Shown here: positions 27,549 through 38,291 of the stretch, piece after piece
How positions within the stretch are numbered: position 1 is the first letter of the stretch
Layout of the letters: every line of letters begins with the position of its first letter
Made by a program: the position numbers and the translations under genes
Notes under the pieces: model-generated
Told to the model about the DNA's origin: nothing
Databases searched by the model: none
Seen by the model: only the letters and a program-made list of their open reading frames with translations
Assembly: GCF_009789675.1 (NCBI RefSeq)
Contig: NZ_CP046913.1
Coordinates: 2,542,001 to 2,606,000 of the forward strand
From: Paraburkholderia acidisoli
GTDB taxonomy: Bacteria; Pseudomonadota; Gammaproteobacteria; Burkholderiales; Burkholderiaceae
Direction: 5' to 3'
DNA length: 64,000 bases

Positions 27549-28715
27549 TTACTTGCCTTCGGCAGCCGCGACAACCTTCTGCGCGGCCTCTTCCATGCTG
27601 TCCGCCGAGATGATCGGCAGGCCCGAATCGGCCAGCATCTTCTTGCCGAGGTCCTCGTTCGTGCCCTTCATGCGCACGACGAGCGGCACCTTCAGGTCAA
27701 CGGCCTTCGAAGCCGCCATGACGCCTTCCGCGATCACGTCGCAGCGCATGATGCCGCCGAAGATGTTCACGAGGATCGCCTTCAGGCCCGGGTTCTTGAG
27801 CATGAGCTTGAACGCTTCGGTGACCTTCTCGGTCGTGGCGCCGCCGCCAACGTCCAGGAAGTTCGCCGGCTCGCCGCCGAACAGCTTGATGGTGTCCATC
27901 GTGGCCATCGCCAGACCGGCGCCGTTCACGAGACAGCCGATGTTGCCGTCGAGCGAGATGTACGCGAGGTCGAACTTCGACGCTTCGATTTCAGCCGGAT
28001 CTTCTTCGTCCAGATCGCGGTAAGCGACGATTTCCGGATGACGGAACAGCGCGTTCGAATCGAAGTTGAACTTGGCGTCGAGCGCGGTGACCGTGCCGTT
28101 GCTCGAAACGTTCAGCGGGTTGATTTCGGCGAGCGATGCGTCCGTTTCCCAGAATGCCTTGTACAGGCCTTGCAGGATCGTGCGGGCTTGCGGGATCGAG
28201 GCGGCCGGCACGCCGATCTTCGTGGCGAGATCGTCGGCTTGCGCGTCGAGCAGGCCCGTGTTCGGATCGACGATGACCTTGTGGATCAGTTCCGGGTGCT
28301 TTTCGGCGACTTCTTCGATGTCCATGCCGCCTTCGCTCGAACCCATCAGCACGATCTTCTGCGAGACGCGGTCGACGACGAGGCTGACATACAGTTCCTG
28401 CTTGATGTCGGCGCCTTCTTCGATCAGCAGACGGTTGACCTTCTGGCCTTCCGGACCGGTCTGGTGCGTGACGAGTTGCATGCCGAGGATCTGGTTCGCG
28501 TATTCGCGGACCTGCTCAAGCGTCTTCGCCACCTTCACGCCGCCACCCTTGCCGCGACCGCCGGCATGGATCTGGGCCTTCACGACCCACACCGGACCGC
28601 CCAGCTCTTCAGCGGCCTTGACCGCGTCATCCACCGAAAACACCGGCGTGCCGCGCGGTACCGCGACTCCGAATTTCCGCAGGATTTCCTTACCCTGGTA
28701 CTCGTGAATCTTCAT
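27549..28715 (-). CDS. sucC: Succinyl-CoA synthetase, beta subunit
   Basis: Nucleotide-binding subunit partner of Suc[21 protein letters not shown] at the start, the ATP-grasp [16 protein letters not shown] loop and the NPLNVSSNG block mark it; 388 residues equals the E. coli protein. It is preceded by a DUF2889 gene with a 51-base gap, so a DUF2889-sucC-sucD transcript is possible. Confidence 0.97.
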   Translation of the reverse strand: MKIHEYQGKEILRKFGVAVPRGTPVFSVDDAVKAAEELGGPVWVVKAQIHAGGRGKGGGVKVAKTLEQVREYANQILGMQLVTHQTGPEGQKVNRLLIEEGADIKQELYVSLVVDRVSQKIVLMGSSEGGMDIEEVAEKHPELIHKVIVDPNTGLLDAQADDLATKIGVPAASIPQARTILQGLYKAFWETDASLAEINPLNVSSNGTVTALDAKFNFDSNALFRHPEIVAYRDLDEEDPAEIEASKFDLAYISLDGNIGCLVNGAGLAMATMDTIKLFGGEPANFLDVGGGATTEKVTEAFKLMLKNPGLKAILVNIFGGIMRCDVIAEGVMAASKAVDLKVPLVVRMKGTNEDLGKKMLADSGLPIISADSMEEAAQKVVAAAEGK

Positions 28716-28766
28716 GCGTGATTCCCTTCAGTCTGAGAGTTGGAGTGAACTTCGTTTCCGCTGTTG

Positions 28767-29462
28767 TTATTCATGCGTGACGGCGCCAGACGGGCCCGCT
28801 TGGCTCGTGCCGGGGTTGTCGCGCACGCCGGCGGCTTCAGCGCCACGGTCTTTCGAACGCGGTGCATGGCCATACCAGCGCGGATAAAACTGCTTGACCG
28901 CCTCGCCGTCGAACCGCAGCGCATGGCAGCGGCCGAGCTGGAAAGGCGGTTTTTCGCCGGCGGCTTCCGTGCCGCTGGCGGTCTTGCCGGATTCCGGTCC
29001 GGATACGTCGCCCGGTGTGTCGCTCGATGAATCCCACACTTCCCCGACGAATGCCTGGATCGCGACCGTCGGCAACACGCCCAACATTTCTGTGAGATGC
29101 GTGCAGCCAACCGTGCCGGCGAGGAGCCGGCCCGCTTCGCGGCGGAAATTCTGGAGGAGATTGAGCCCAATGAGGGCCCGATAGGCGGGATGGGCGTTCT
29201 GGCACTGACCGTCGTAGGGCACCCAGTCGGACGACGCTTCGGCGTCGACGACGTTGAGCTTGCGATCGATCGTAATACGCAGCCAGAGTTCATGGATCGG
29301 CAGACCGTTGGGCCGGACACCGGAGGCGAGCGGCACGTCGCGTGGCTTGTGGTCGGTCAGACACGCGTCGATGTCCCAAAAACCGTCTTCGCGCTCGTAA
29401 GCAACCGCCCGAATAGCGCGCTGATGGCGCAACTGGCGTGGCACGGGCGGAGAAAGCGGCAT
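28767..29462 (-). CDS. DUF2889 protein upstream of sucCD
   Basis: A 231-residue protein of the DUF2889 type, function unknown. Recognisable blocks: FWDIDACLTDHKPRD near residue 30, IHELWLRITIDR, and FRREAGRLLAGTVGCTHLTEML. No signal or membrane span; a low-complexity section at 150-165 and the last 30 residues look disordered. The gene sits directly before sucCD in the same direction, hinting at a role around the TCA cycle, but I know of no assigned function. Confidence 0.78.
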   Translation of the reverse strand: MPLSPPVPRQLRHQRAIRAVAYEREDGFWDIDACLTDHKPRDVPLASGVRPNGLPIHELWLRITIDRKLNVVDAEASSDWVPYDGQCQNAHPAYRALIGLNLLQNFRREAGRLLAGTVGCTHLTEMLGVLPTVAIQAFVGEVWDSSSDTPGDVSGPESGKTASGTEAAGEKPPFQLGRCHALRFDGEAVKQFYPRWYGHAPRSKDRGAEAAGVRDNPGTSQAGPSGAVTHE

Positions 29463-29696
29463 GCTGGGAGGTAAGACCGGATTGGAAAACCGCCTGATTT
29501 TAACATACCGGGTATTTGTGACACCCGCGAATCCACAGGCGCGGCGGGGGCTAGCGCGAGGCGGGGCCGCAAACGCGGTGCGGCGTACCGAGGCAGTTTT
29601 GGGGGACGGGCGGCACAGCCCCGCCGGTCATGGCCGAACGCTTCGGCTGCTGTCCGGCGTGTCTGGCCGGAACGGCGTGCCGCCGGGCGGAGCGGC

Positions 29697-30818
29697 TCAG
29701 TCGCCCGACCAATCTTCGTCGATGCCCTTCAGAATCTTGCCGATGATCGACATGGAAAAGCCGCGCGCCGCGAGAAAGCGCGCCTGCCGGGCACGTTCGG
29801 CCGGCGTTTCGGGGAGTTCACCATACTTCTTGCGCCAGACGGCGCGCGCGCGCACGAGTTCGGTTTCGCGCAGCTGCGTGCTCACTTCTTCGATGAGCGC
29901 CTCACCCACGGCATGCCGCTTGAGTTCGCTGACGATGCGCCCCGAGCCCACGCGCGCCGCACGCCGGTGCACGACGCTTTCGGCGAAGCGCGCGTCGGAG
30001 AGCCAGCCCTCGCGCTCGAGCGAATCGAGCATGACCTCTAGTTTGTCGGCGTCCTCGACGTAAGGCATGAGCTTGCGCGAGAGTTCGGCACGGCTGTATT
30101 CGCGGCGCGAGAGATAGCCGAGCGCGCGGCCTTTGAGCGAGCGTTCGGGGCGTTGTCTCGTGGAGGCGGAGGCTTCGCGCGCGCTTTGACGCGCGGCGCG
30201 GGTGGCGGAACTGCGTTCGTAGCGGTCGCCCTGGGGGGCGTCGCTGTCGCTGTCGCTGTCGTTATCGTTATCGTTGCCGCTGTTCTTTATGTCGCCGTTG
30301 CCGATGCTTTCGTCAGCGTCTTTGTCGACGCGCTTTCCCAAAGCGGTCTTCGCGGGCGAGCCATACGTCCCGCGGCGGGGGGTTCCGCGCACGCCGGGAC
30401 GCGCCCGGGTGGCGTTGTCGGCGTCATGGTTTGCGCCGAAAAATGCCTCGAACGGCACTTCGAATACCGCGCCGCCGTCGTCGCTCAAATCGACGGACGA
30501 CTCGGGGACGTCGGCTGAAGCGGGATTGGCCTCGAACATCGCTGGGTCCTGCCCGGAAAACGAAAAGCCGCGACCGCCCGGCTGGGCTTCGCGGCTTTCC
30601 TGGATACGCGGTGAAGCGGGATGTGAAGCTGAATGTGAAGCGGGACGTAAAGCCGAAGGTGAAGCGGCGGGTGAAACGGAAGGCGAAACGCGAGATGAAG
30701 CAGCGCCCTCCACACCGAAATCTTCCGACGCGCGTGCCTCACCCCGCTTGCCCGACGGCAAGGACGCATGGGATGCCGCCGACACCGGCGGCACCGAAGC
30801 AGATCCGTCCTTGCGCAT
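29697..30818 (-). CDS. recX: RecX regulator with long disordered N-terminal extension
   Basis: Inhibits RecA filament formation. The RecX domain fills about residues 218-373: RSLKGRALGYLSRREYSRAELSRKL, the LEREGWLSDARFAE block and WRKKYGELPETPAERARQARFLAARGFS. Ahead of it are some 215 residues, mostly Ser/Pro/Ala and Asp/Asn low complexity, where normal RecX proteins (about 150-270 residues) have little. This part is built from tandem repeats (30240-30281 and 30611-30706). Lies 24 bases after recA and is likely cotranscribed from the LexA-controlled promoter. A shorter start inside the extension cannot be excluded; none has a clear ribosome-binding site. Confidence 0.88.
   Translation of the reverse strand: MRKDGSASVPPVSAASHASLPSGKRGEARASEDFGVEGAASSRVSPSVSPAASPSALRPASHSASHPASPRIQESREAQPGGRGFSFSGQDPAMFEANPASADVPESSVDLSDDGGAVFEVPFEAFFGANHDADNATRARPGVRGTPRRGTYGSPAKTALGKRVDKDADESIGNGDIKNSGNDNDNDSDSDSDAPQGDRYERSSATRAARQSAREASASTRQRPERSLKGRALGYLSRREYSRAELSRKLMPYVEDADKLEVMLDSLEREGWLSDARFAESVVHRRAARVGSGRIVSELKRHAVGEALIEEVSTQLRETELVRARAVWRKKYGELPETPAERARQARFLAARGFSMSIIGKILKGIDEDWSGD
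30240..30281 (-). repeat. 6-base repeats in recX (Asn-Asp / Ser-Asp tract)
   Basis: Three TCGCTG-type units followed by TCGTTA-type units. On the coding strand these give an alternating NDNDNDSDSDSD acidic tract in RecX. Confidence 0.85.
30611..30706 (-). repeat. Degenerate 12-base repeat array in recX
   Basis: Eight 12-base units in a row, the first GTGAAGCGGGAT, the later ones diverging by 1-6 bases. On the coding strand they encode the SPSVSPAASPS/SHSASHPASP Ser/Pro-rich segment of the N-terminal extension. Confidence 0.88.
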
Positions 30819-30842
30819 CGGCTTGCCTCGTTACGCCCTGGC

Positions 30843-31922
<1,080 letters not shown>

Positions 31923-32011
31923 GAATCGTCCTTTGCTATGATGAACGGCGTCTCGTACCGATGCGCACGCCCTGTTTGGTTGATGCAGGGTTCATGCACA
32001 CGAACGCAGAC

Positions 32012-32040
32012 ACTGTATAAAAAAACAGTGGTTTTGGCAA
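32012..32040 (-). promoter_or_regulatory. recA promoter with LexA (SOS) box
   Basis: CTGTATAAAAAAACAG at 32013-32028 fits the LexA pattern CTG-N10-CAG. On the minus strand TTGCCA (32035-32040) and TACAGT (32012-32017) are 17 bases apart, so LexA would sit on the -10 region and spacer. This predicts damage-inducible recA-recX. Confidence 0.85.
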
Positions 32041-32196
32041 GCGCTAAAGCACGCGGAGACACATAAATATCCGCACGCCGCAATTGGGCGCATGCCGCAA
32101 CCTCGAATTTCGGGAGACCGCCGCGCGCCGGCCATGAGCATCACGGCGCCGGTGCTACGAGGTCATGCCAGACCTCGAAGGCGACGCTGGCGCACC

Positions 32197-32946
32197 ATGC
32201 GAATCCTCATTGCCGAAGACGACAGCATACTCGCGGACGGTCTCGTCCGATCACTCCGCCAATCGGGCTATGCCGTTGATCACGTGCGTAACGGCGTGGA
32301 CGCCGATACGGCCGTGTCCATGCAGTCTTTCGACCTGCTGATCCTCGATCTCGGGCTGCCCAAAATGCCGGGCCTCGAGGTGCTGCGCCGCTTGCGCGCG
32401 CGCAATTCCAACCTGCCCGTACTGATCCTCACGGCCGCCGACAGCGTCGACGAACGCGTGAAGGGCCTCGACCTCGGCGCCGACGACTACATGGCCAAGC
32501 CGTTCGCGCTCAACGAGCTGGAGGCGCGCGTGCGCGCGCTCACGCGGCGCGGCGCGGGCGGCGGCCCGACGGTCGTGCGCCACGGCGCGCTCGCGTTCGA
32601 TCAGGTGGGGCGCGTCGCGCGCATCAACGATCAGGTGCTCGATCTTTCCGCGCGCGAACTGGGCGTGCTCGAAGTGCTGCTGCAGCGGCTCGGCCGGCTC
32701 GTCTCGAAGGAGCAGCTCGTCGATCATCTCTGCGAGTGGGGCGAGGAAGTCAGCAACAACGCGATCGAAGTCTATGTGCACCGGCTGCGCAAGAAGCTGG
32801 AAACGGGCGGCGTGCGCATCGTGACCGTGCGCGGGCTCGGCTACAGCCTCGAAAAGGAAGCCCCGGCCACGACCGGCGCAGCGGCCGGCGCGCCAGGCGC
32901 CGCCAGCCCGCCGCCCGGCATGCCCGCCAGCCACTACTACAAGTAA
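32197..32946 (+). CDS. OmpR/TctD-family response regulator
   Basis: Two-domain DNA-binding response regulator (249 residues). The receiver starts MRILIAEDDSILADGLV; the phosphoacceptor is Asp51 in LILDLGLPKMPG and Lys is in YMAKPFAL. A winged-helix domain follows (LDLSARELGVLEVLLQRLGRLVSKEQL, EVYVHRLRKKLE). A Gly/Ala/Pro-rich tail ends it. The ATG at 32197 fits the family start; the frame is open 35 codons more upstream. The partner kinase follows after 12 bases. Likeness to TctD (tricarboxylate uptake control) is an impression, not proven. Confidence 0.92.
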   Translation: MRILIAEDDSILADGLVRSLRQSGYAVDHVRNGVDADTAVSMQSFDLLILDLGLPKMPGLEVLRRLRARNSNLPVLILTAADSVDERVKGLDLGADDYMAKPFALNELEARVRALTRRGAGGGPTVVRHGALAFDQVGRVARINDQVLDLSARELGVLEVLLQRLGRLVSKEQLVDHLCEWGEEVSNNAIEVYVHRLRKKLETGGVRIVTVRGLGYSLEKEAPATTGAAAGAPGAASPPPGMPASHYYK

Positions 32947-32958
32947 GACGAGGCCACG

Positions 32959-34635
32959 ATGGCCGAGCGCCCTTCCGCCGCGCGCGCCGCGTTCGCCGCC
33001 CTCACCCGTCACGGCGGCCGCTCGTCCCGCGCTGCGGATTCCGCCGCTCACCCCGCCGCTCACCCCGCCGACCAAGCCGAAGCCCTCGACGACGCCGCGC
33101 GCGACGCCCGCTACGCCAATCCGTTCGCGCCGCCCGACGAGGCGGAAGCCGCGGCCGAGGCGCGCCCGCGCTCGCTGTTCGGCGAAATTCTCGACTGGAT
33201 GCTCGCGCCGCTGCTGCTGCTCTGGCCGATGAGCATCGCCGTCACGTATCTCGTGGCCAAATCCATCGCCAACGGTCCGTTCGATCGCGCGCTCGAAACC
33301 GACGCCTACGTGCTCGCGCGCCAGATTCATCCCGTCAACGGCGTGGCCGAGCTGACGCTGCCCGCCGCCACGCGCGACTTCCTGCGCGCCGACAACGTCG
33401 ACAGCGTCTATTTCCAGGTGCTCGGCACGCGCGGCGAACTCGTGGGCGGCGACCGCGACATGCCGCTGCCGCGCGACGACGACCGGCCGCCGCCCGGCCT
33501 CGTCGAGTTTCGCGACGATACGCTGCACGGCATCGACATCCGCGTCGCCTATACGACCGTCGCGACCTTCGACACCACGCATCTGCCGGCCGGCGCGCAG
33601 CCGGTGCTCGTGCAGGTCGCGGAGACGCTCGACAAGCGCCGCCAGCTCGCCAACGACATCATCAAGGGCGTGATCCTGCCGCAGTTCGTGATCTTGCCGC
33701 TCGCGATCCTGCTGGTGTGGTTCGGGCTCTCGCGCGGACTCGCGCCGCTGCACGCGCTGCAAGCGCACATCCGCCTGCGCCGCCCCGACGATCTCTCGCC
33801 GCTCGAAGCGCGTCGCGCGCCGCCCGAGATCGAGCCGCTCGTGACCTCGTTCAACGACCTGCTCACGCGGCTCGAACAGAACATGGAGCTGCAAAAGCGC
33901 TTTATCGCCGATGCCGCGCATCAGATGAAGACGCCGCTCGCGGGCCTGCGCACGCAAGCCGAACTCGCGCTGCGCCAGGACGCCTCGCCCGAAGTGCATC
34001 GCTCGCTCGAACAGATCGCGACCAGCAGCGAGCACGCGGCGCGGCTCGTCACGCAACTGCTCGCGCTCGCGCGCGCGGAAAACCGCCTCTCGGGGCAAAT
34101 CTTCACGACGGTCGATGTCGCCGATGTCGCGCGGCACGCCGTGCGCGACTGGGTGCAGCCCGCGCTCGCGAAGCGCATGGACCTCGGTTACGAAGGCCCG
34201 GAAAGCGCCCTCGCCGACGAGACCAACGAGTCCGGCGAGTGCGCCGGGCAGCGCGCGCGCCTCGAAGTGGAAGGCAATCCGGTGATGCTGCGCGAGATGC
34301 TCTCGAACCTGATCGACAACGCCATCCGCTACACGCCCGCGGGCGGCCGCATCACCGTGCGCGTGCGGCCCGACGCCGTGGCGGGCCTCGTGCATCTCGA
34401 AGTCGAGGATACGGGTATCGGCATTCCGGCGGCGGAGCGCGAGCGCGTGCTGGAGCGCTTCTACCGCATACTCGGCCGCGACGGCGAAGGCAGCGGCCTC
34501 GGCCTCGCGATCGTGCGCGAGATCGCGACCATGCACGGCGGCACGCTCGCCATCGACGATCACGTCTATCAGGCATCGCCGCCGCTCGCGGGCACGCTCG
34601 TGCGCGTGACGTTGCGGCTGCGCGGGCGGGTTTGA
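32959..34635 (+). CDS. Sensor histidine kinase (TctE-like)
   Basis: Membrane-bound kinase, 558 residues. The first 75 residues are Ala/His/Pro-rich and include a doubled 12-base unit (33043-33066). Two spans near residues 80-105 and 235-255 flank a periplasmic sensor of the 2CSK_N kind. Phosphoacceptor His321 lies in IADAAHQMKTPLAGL; N box SNLIDNAIRYTP, G1 DTGIGIP and G2 GEGSGLGLAIVRE boxes follow. It works with the response regulator 12 bases upstream. An MFS carrier gene follows at 343 bases and is a candidate target, since TctE-type systems often govern adjacent organic-acid carriers. Confidence 0.92.
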   Translation: MAERPSAARAAFAALTRHGGRSSRAADSAAHPAAHPADQAEALDDAARDARYANPFAPPDEAEAAAEARPRSLFGEILDWMLAPLLLLWPMSIAVTYLVAKSIANGPFDRALETDAYVLARQIHPVNGVAELTLPAATRDFLRADNVDSVYFQVLGTRGELVGGDRDMPLPRDDDRPPPGLVEFRDDTLHGIDIRVAYTTVATFDTTHLPAGAQPVLVQVAETLDKRRQLANDIIKGVILPQFVILPLAILLVWFGLSRGLAPLHALQAHIRLRRPDDLSPLEARRAPPEIEPLVTSFNDLLTRLEQNMELQKRFIADAAHQMKTPLAGLRTQAELALRQDASPEVHRSLEQIATSSEHAARLVTQLLALARAENRLSGQIFTTVDVADVARHAVRDWVQPALAKRMDLGYEGPESALADETNESGECAGQRARLEVEGNPVMLREMLSNLIDNAIRYTPAGGRITVRVRPDAVAGLVHLEVEDTGIGIPAAERERVLERFYRILGRDGEGSGLGLAIVREIATMHGGTLAIDDHVYQASPPLAGTLVRVTLRLRGRV

Positions 34636-34978
34636 CTCGCGCCGCGGCGCCGCTACGGCGCGCAAAGCGCCGCGAAGCGCCGCAAAGCCGGCGGCGCGCG
34701 TCAGAAAAGACGGCATGGGACTTTCCCTTAGCGGCCGCTCACCCGCCCGGCCCCACGCACGACAAAAACCACATTTAGGCGACGATAGCCGAAACATAGC
34801 GACCATTTCGCCGATGTAATCATCACGATCCCGCGCTTCACATCGACGGAAGAAACCCACTTCCACGTCAGAAGCCCGTAAGTTTCCATTTCAATAATGC
34901 TTCGCAGGACCGCCCGGCACCGCCGCAGCAGCGGCGCGCCCGGCGCGGACCACACGCATATCAAATCTGGAGACAACT
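34636..34978. other. Spacer before the MFS carrier gene
   Basis: 343 bases without a gene. The A/T-richer part at 34770-34880 is the likely promoter area; I could not pick a convincing -35/-10 pair. A purine-rich GGAGAC precedes the carrier start. Confidence 0.5.
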
Positions 34979-36637
34979 ATGGCAACCGTTGGCGGACAAG
35001 TCTCGCACGCGCCGATGACCAGCGACGAGAAACGCGTGATCTTCGCGTCGTCGCTCGGCACGGTGTTCGAGTGGTACGACTTCTATCTGGCCGGCTCGCT
35101 CGCGGCCTTCATCAGCAAGAGCTTCTTCTCGGGCGTGAACCCCACGGCGGGCTTCATCTTCACGCTGCTCGGCTTCGCGGCGGGCTTCGCGGTACGGCCG
35201 TTCGGCGCGATCGTGTTCGGGCGGCTCGGCGACCTCGTCGGGCGCAAGCACACGTTCCTCGTGACCATCGTCATCATGGGTCTGTCGACGTTCGTGGTGG
35301 GCTTTTTGCCCGGCTACGCGTCGATCGGCATTGCCTCGCCGGTGATCTTCATCGTCATGCGCCTGCTGCAAGGTCTCGCGCTCGGCGGCGAATACGGCGG
35401 CGCCGCCACCTACGTGGCCGAACACGCCCCGGCGGGCCGCCGCGGGTTCTACACCGCGTGGATCCAGACGACCGCCACGCTCGGCCTGTTCCTCTCGCTG
35501 CTCGTGATCCTGGGCGTGCGCACCTTCGTGGGCGAAGACCAGTTCGGCGCGTGGGCCTGGCGCATTCCGTTCATCGCGTCGATCCTGCTGCTCGCGGTGT
35601 CCGTGTGGATTCGCCTGCAACTCGACGAGTCGCCGGCGTTCAAGCGCATCAAGGCCGAAGGCAAGATCTCGAAGGCGCCGCTCTCCGAAGCGTTCGGCCA
35701 GTGGAAGAACCTCAAGGTAGTGATTCTCGCGCTGCTCGGCCTGACGGCCGGCCAGGCCGTGGTCTGGTACACGGGCCAGTTCTACACGCTGTTCTTCCTC
35801 ACGCAGACGCTCAAGGTCGACGGCGCGAGCGCCAATATCCTGATCGCGGTCGCGCTCCTGATCGGCACGCCGTTCTTCCTGTTCTGGGGCTCGCTCTCGG
35901 ACAAGATCGGCCGCAAGCCCATCATCATGGCGGGCTGCCTGATCGCGGCGCTCGCCTACTTCCCGCTCTTCAAGGCGCTCACGCACTACGCCAACCCGGC
36001 GCTCGAAGCCGCCACGGCGCGCGCACCGATCGTCGTGATCGCGAACCCGGACGAATGCTCGTTCCAGTTCAATCCGGTGGGCACCTCGAAGTTCACGAGT
36101 TCGTGCGATATCGCCAAGAGCGCGCTCTCGAAGGCGGGCCTGAACTACGAGAACGTGGCGGCGCCGGCCGGCACGATGGCGCAGATCAAGGTGGGCGACG
36201 CGACCATCGACACCTATAACGGCAAGGCGCCGGGCGCGAAGGAAGCGGGCGCGGCGTTCGACAAGACGCTCGCGGGCACGCTGAAGAACGCGGGGTATCC
36301 GCTCAAGGCCGACCCGGCGCAAATCAACTGGCCGATGTCGATCGTGATCCTGACGATCCTCGTGATCTTCGTGACGATGGTGTACGGCCCGATCGCGGCG
36401 ATGCTGGTGGAGATGTTCCCCACGCGCATCCGCTATACGTCGATGTCGCTGCCCTATCACATCGGCAACGGCTGGTTCGGCGGCTTCCTGCCCGCCACCG
36501 CGTTCGCGATCGTGGCGGCGCGCGGCGACATTTACTCGGGGCTCTGGTATCCAATCGTGATCGCGCTCTTCACCTTCGTGATCGGCATGCTGTTCGTGAA
36601 GGAAACGAAGGATTCGGATATCTACGCGCAGGATTGA
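34979..36637 (+). CDS. MFS metabolite:proton symporter (MHS family, ProP/ShiA-like)
   Basis: Twelve-span major facilitator of the metabolite:H+ symporter family. VFEWYDFYLAGSLAAF near the start, the FGRLGDLVGRKHTF loop 2-3 motif and GGEYGGAATYVAEHAP are diagnostic. The 552 residues exceed the usual 430-500 because of an extra loop at about 345-445 with two Cys (DECSF, SSCDI) before the last spans. Substrates in this family are dicarboxylates, shikimate, proline/betaine, ketoglutarate and the like. It may be controlled by the two-component system just upstream. Confidence 0.92.
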   Translation: MATVGGQVSHAPMTSDEKRVIFASSLGTVFEWYDFYLAGSLAAFISKSFFSGVNPTAGFIFTLLGFAAGFAVRPFGAIVFGRLGDLVGRKHTFLVTIVIMGLSTFVVGFLPGYASIGIASPVIFIVMRLLQGLALGGEYGGAATYVAEHAPAGRRGFYTAWIQTTATLGLFLSLLVILGVRTFVGEDQFGAWAWRIPFIASILLLAVSVWIRLQLDESPAFKRIKAEGKISKAPLSEAFGQWKNLKVVILALLGLTAGQAVVWYTGQFYTLFFLTQTLKVDGASANILIAVALLIGTPFFLFWGSLSDKIGRKPIIMAGCLIAALAYFPLFKALTHYANPALEAATARAPIVVIANPDECSFQFNPVGTSKFTSSCDIAKSALSKAGLNYENVAAPAGTMAQIKVGDATIDTYNGKAPGAKEAGAAFDKTLAGTLKNAGYPLKADPAQINWPMSIVILTILVIFVTMVYGPIAAMLVEMFPTRIRYTSMSLPYHIGNGWFGGFLPATAFAIVAARGDIYSGLWYPIVIALFTFVIGMLFVKETKDSDIYAQD

Positions 36638-36718
36638 TGGCGCGGGCCGGAAAGCCTGTTCGACACCCGCGCTCCCGGGCGCGTCTCACGCCGATTTTAA
36701 AAAAGATTGACGAGGGTG

Positions 36719-36747
36719 TTGACAGGCGCACCGGGCGTAGGCATAAT
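36719..36747 (+). promoter_or_regulatory. Sigma-70 promoter of the tRNA gene
   Basis: Perfect -35 TTGACA (36719-36724), 17-base spacer, CATAAT -10 (36742-36747), eleven bases before the tRNA. An A/T-rich run lies just upstream of the -35. Confidence 0.9.
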
Positions 36748-36757
36748 TTTCTTCTTC

Positions 36758-36834
<77 letters not shown>

Positions 36835-36844
36835 GTTGCAAAAG

Positions 36845-36878
36845 AAAGCCGCTGTCCCACAAGGACAGCGGCTTTTTT
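36845..36878 (+). terminator. Terminator of the tRNA gene
   Basis: Thirteen-base perfect stem (36845-36857 with 36863-36875) and TTTTTT tract, starting ten bases past the CCA end. Confidence 0.93.
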
Positions 36879-37160
36879 CATTCCCGCCCGATTTTTTGCA
36901 CCTTCATCTCGCGCTCGAACGGCCGATATCTGGAATAGCCAGAGCCAACGCCATGCGCAGGACCCTTCCCGTTTCGTCCATCGCTGCTGCGTCCGCCTAA
37001 GCGGATCTCGCGCGACAGCACGCCTGCCCGCCGTCCACGCCGCCCGTGTCTTCACGAGGCCGCAACACGCGCGCGCATTTCGGGAACCGCCGCCATGGCA
37101 TCTGGCTCGCCCGGGCGTCGGCACTCAAGACCGCACCCGGTGATTCATTCGGGGAACAAC
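36879..37160. other. Spacer between tRNA terminator and CAP lipoprotein gene
   Basis: No gene or clear promoter recognised. The frame of the following gene is open upstream from 37095, but that part does not look like coding sequence. Confidence 0.4.
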
Positions 37161-38261
37161 GTGAAGAAGACCGCAGCCACACAACTTGCCGTTTCAACCT
37201 TGCTGATGAGCCTGCTCGCCGCTTGCGGCGGCGGTGGCGGTGGAGGTTCGAGCGGCAGCGCCAGCACCGGCAGTGGCGCCACGGCCGCTTCGAGCGGCAC
37301 GCAGCAAGCCAGCACCAACACCGTCGTCGCGAACTCGGGCGCCACGCTCGTGGCCGCCGCCGCGACGTCGATCGCCGCCTACACGGCAACCGGCAATGTC
37401 GACACCGACAGCCTCGGTTATCTCAACGCGATCCGCCAGACCCTGGGTCTGCGCGTGCTCACGCAGAACGCCGCCGTAGCGCAGGCCGCGCTGAACCACG
37501 CCGACTACCTCGTCGCGAACCAGGCCTCGGGGCACAACGAAACGCCGGGGCTCACGGATTTCACGGGCGCCGATTCGCAAACCCGCATCGACGCGCTGCA
37601 TCCGACCACCTTCAACGGCGAAGTGACGATCACGACGCAGACCGGCATTCAGCTGCCGAGCCTCTACGGCATCGAAACGCTGTTCGACGCGCCGTTCCAC
37701 CGCATCGTCATGCTCTCGGATTTCGCGACGATCGGCGTGGGCTCCAACTCGGCGGCCGTCTCGAACAACACGGCGCTTTACAGCGCGCTCAACATCGATT
37801 TCGCCGATCCCGCGAACGCGCTCGCGAGCAACCAGTTCGTCGCCTATCCGTTCAGCGGGCAAACCGGCGCGCCGTATCAGTGGGTCGCCAACGAAAGCCC
37901 GAATCCGATGAACGACGCGCCCGCCTACATGGGCGCGACGGTCGGCTACCCGGTCACGCTGCAAGGCGGCGTGAACGACACGCTCGCGATCTCGACGTTC
38001 AAGATCAGTTCGAACGGCGTGAACGTGCCCTGCCTGGAGGTCGATCCGCAAACGGCGAGCATCGGCAGCGAACTGCACGGCGCGGCGCTGTGCACGCCGT
38101 ATCAGGCGCTCTCGCCCAGCACGCAATACACGGCGACGGTCGCGGGCACCCGGAACGGCGCGGCGTTCAGCGTGAGCTGGAGCTGGACGACCGAAGCCGC
38201 CGCGTCGCAGAAGCAGGCGGTGGGCATGGGCGGTTTGATCGACAAGCTCACGGTGCAGTAA
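37161..38261 (+). CDS. CAP-domain (SCP/PR-1-like) lipoprotein
   Basis: Predicted exported lipoprotein, 366 residues. Basic start, hydrophobic core and lipobox LLAAC are followed by seven Gly and a Ser/Ala/Thr linker. The CAP domain spans about residues 75-230: YLNAIRQTLGLRVL, the AALNHADYLVANQASGHNET stretch with the conserved His, then HRIVMLSDFATIGVG. CAP proteins bind lipids or act as proteases in other organisms; bacterial roles are unclear. GTG start at 37161 with GGGG-type ribosome site 6 bases before it. It has a lipobox and Gly-run very like the esterase lipoprotein at 3.6 kb. Confidence 0.82.
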   Translation: MKKTAATQLAVSTLLMSLLAACGGGGGGGSSGSASTGSGATAASSGTQQASTNTVVANSGATLVAAAATSIAAYTATGNVDTDSLGYLNAIRQTLGLRVLTQNAAVAQAALNHADYLVANQASGHNETPGLTDFTGADSQTRIDALHPTTFNGEVTITTQTGIQLPSLYGIETLFDAPFHRIVMLSDFATIGVGSNSAAVSNNTALYSALNIDFADPANALASNQFVAYPFSGQTGAPYQWVANESPNPMNDAPAYMGATVGYPVTLQGGVNDTLAISTFKISSNGVNVPCLEVDPQTASIGSELHGAALCTPYQALSPSTQYTATVAGTRNGAAFSVSWSWTTEAAASQKQAVGMGGLIDKLTVQ

Positions 38262-38291
38262 CGCGCCCAGCGTTACCGTTGCGCCGCTCGC

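Noticed and set aside
32251..34866. 871-codon open frame on the minus strand across the two-component genes
   Set aside because: No domain, repetitive Arg/Ala/Glu composition, antisense to clear genes; a shadow.
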